Source: Protonemura montana (lineage: Eukaryota > Arthropoda > Insecta > Plecoptera > Nemouridae). Taken from it: a DNA stretch of 64,000 nt. The translations under genes and the position numbers were made by a program. The stretch spans positions 14,608,001-14,672,000 of the forward strand of contig OX387608.1 in NCBI GenBank assembly GCA_947568835.1, in the 5' to 3' direction. Below the pieces are notes generated by a model, which saw nothing but the letters and a program-made list of their open reading frames with translations, searched no databases and was not told the origin of the DNA. Shown here one piece after another: positions 63,934 to 64,000 of this stretch (position 1 is the stretch's first letter; every line of letters starts with the position of its first letter).

Positions 63934-64000
63934 CGAACGGGACCGGTCTTTGGTACACTCCACCAAGTTTAGCATTGGGCATGGTAGACGCACCATGGGA
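63934..64000 (-). other. Possible exon cut by the right edge
   Basis: One minus-strand frame reads HGASTMPNAKLGGVYQRPVP, then FG, and meets a GTATGG donor. It looks protein-like but cannot be joined directly to 63067-62794 in phase, so an extra exon would be needed or the call is wrong. Confidence 0.25.

Overview
This is a nuclear genome window from an animal, almost certainly an arthropod. Protein-coding genes are split by GT-AG introns, coding exons are clearly richer in G+C than the A+T-rich surroundings, and one gene carries the C-terminal TY...QF signature of the arthropod gustatory receptor family. I cannot name the species from the sequence.

Genes, left to right. (1) 645-6910, minus: the first 371 codons of an extended synaptotagmin (membrane anchor, SMP lipid-transfer domain, start of C2A); the gene runs off the left edge. 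(2) 10997-15901, plus: a complete nine-exon alanine aminotransferase of 486 residues. (3) 17977-20369, minus: a two-exon zinc-finger protein of 640 residues with about eleven fingers, many ending in Cys rather than His. (4) 27485-36398, minus: a complete ten-exon HSPA14-type Hsp70 (ribosome-associated complex). (5) 40780-40995, minus: one exon of a Cys-rich, probably secreted protein. (6) 43736-48116, minus: a musculin/TCF21-type bHLH factor in two coding exons, with a tRNA-Gly(GCC) gene on the other strand of its intron. (7) 54950-60338, plus: a complete seven-exon gustatory receptor of 426 residues. (8) 62794-63067, minus: the last exon of an unrecognised gene. The genes look functionally unrelated; nothing suggests an operon or a pathway cluster.

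The rest is dominated by repeats, and that is where the unusual material lies. About fourteen copies of a SINE with a 5S-rRNA-like head occur, several with tandemly duplicated heads and several with their tail close to a splice acceptor of the host gene. A second, roughly 345-bp retroposon has a complete tRNA-like cloverleaf, inverted-repeat ends, a palindromic TTGCAAGCGTTTGCAA motif in its tail and a 14-bp target-site duplication. A 331-bp non-coding element (element A) occurs singly with a 15-bp duplication and twice as an inverted dimer. A 148-bp TIR element, a minisatellite-bearing element present in two opposite copies, a 114-bp tandem array, and decayed LINE (non-LTR) reverse-transcriptase copies complete the picture.

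Exon limits were placed by hand from GT/AG sites, reading-frame phase and protein family similarity. Each reconstructed gene keeps phase through every junction, which is the main support for the models. No database search was possible.
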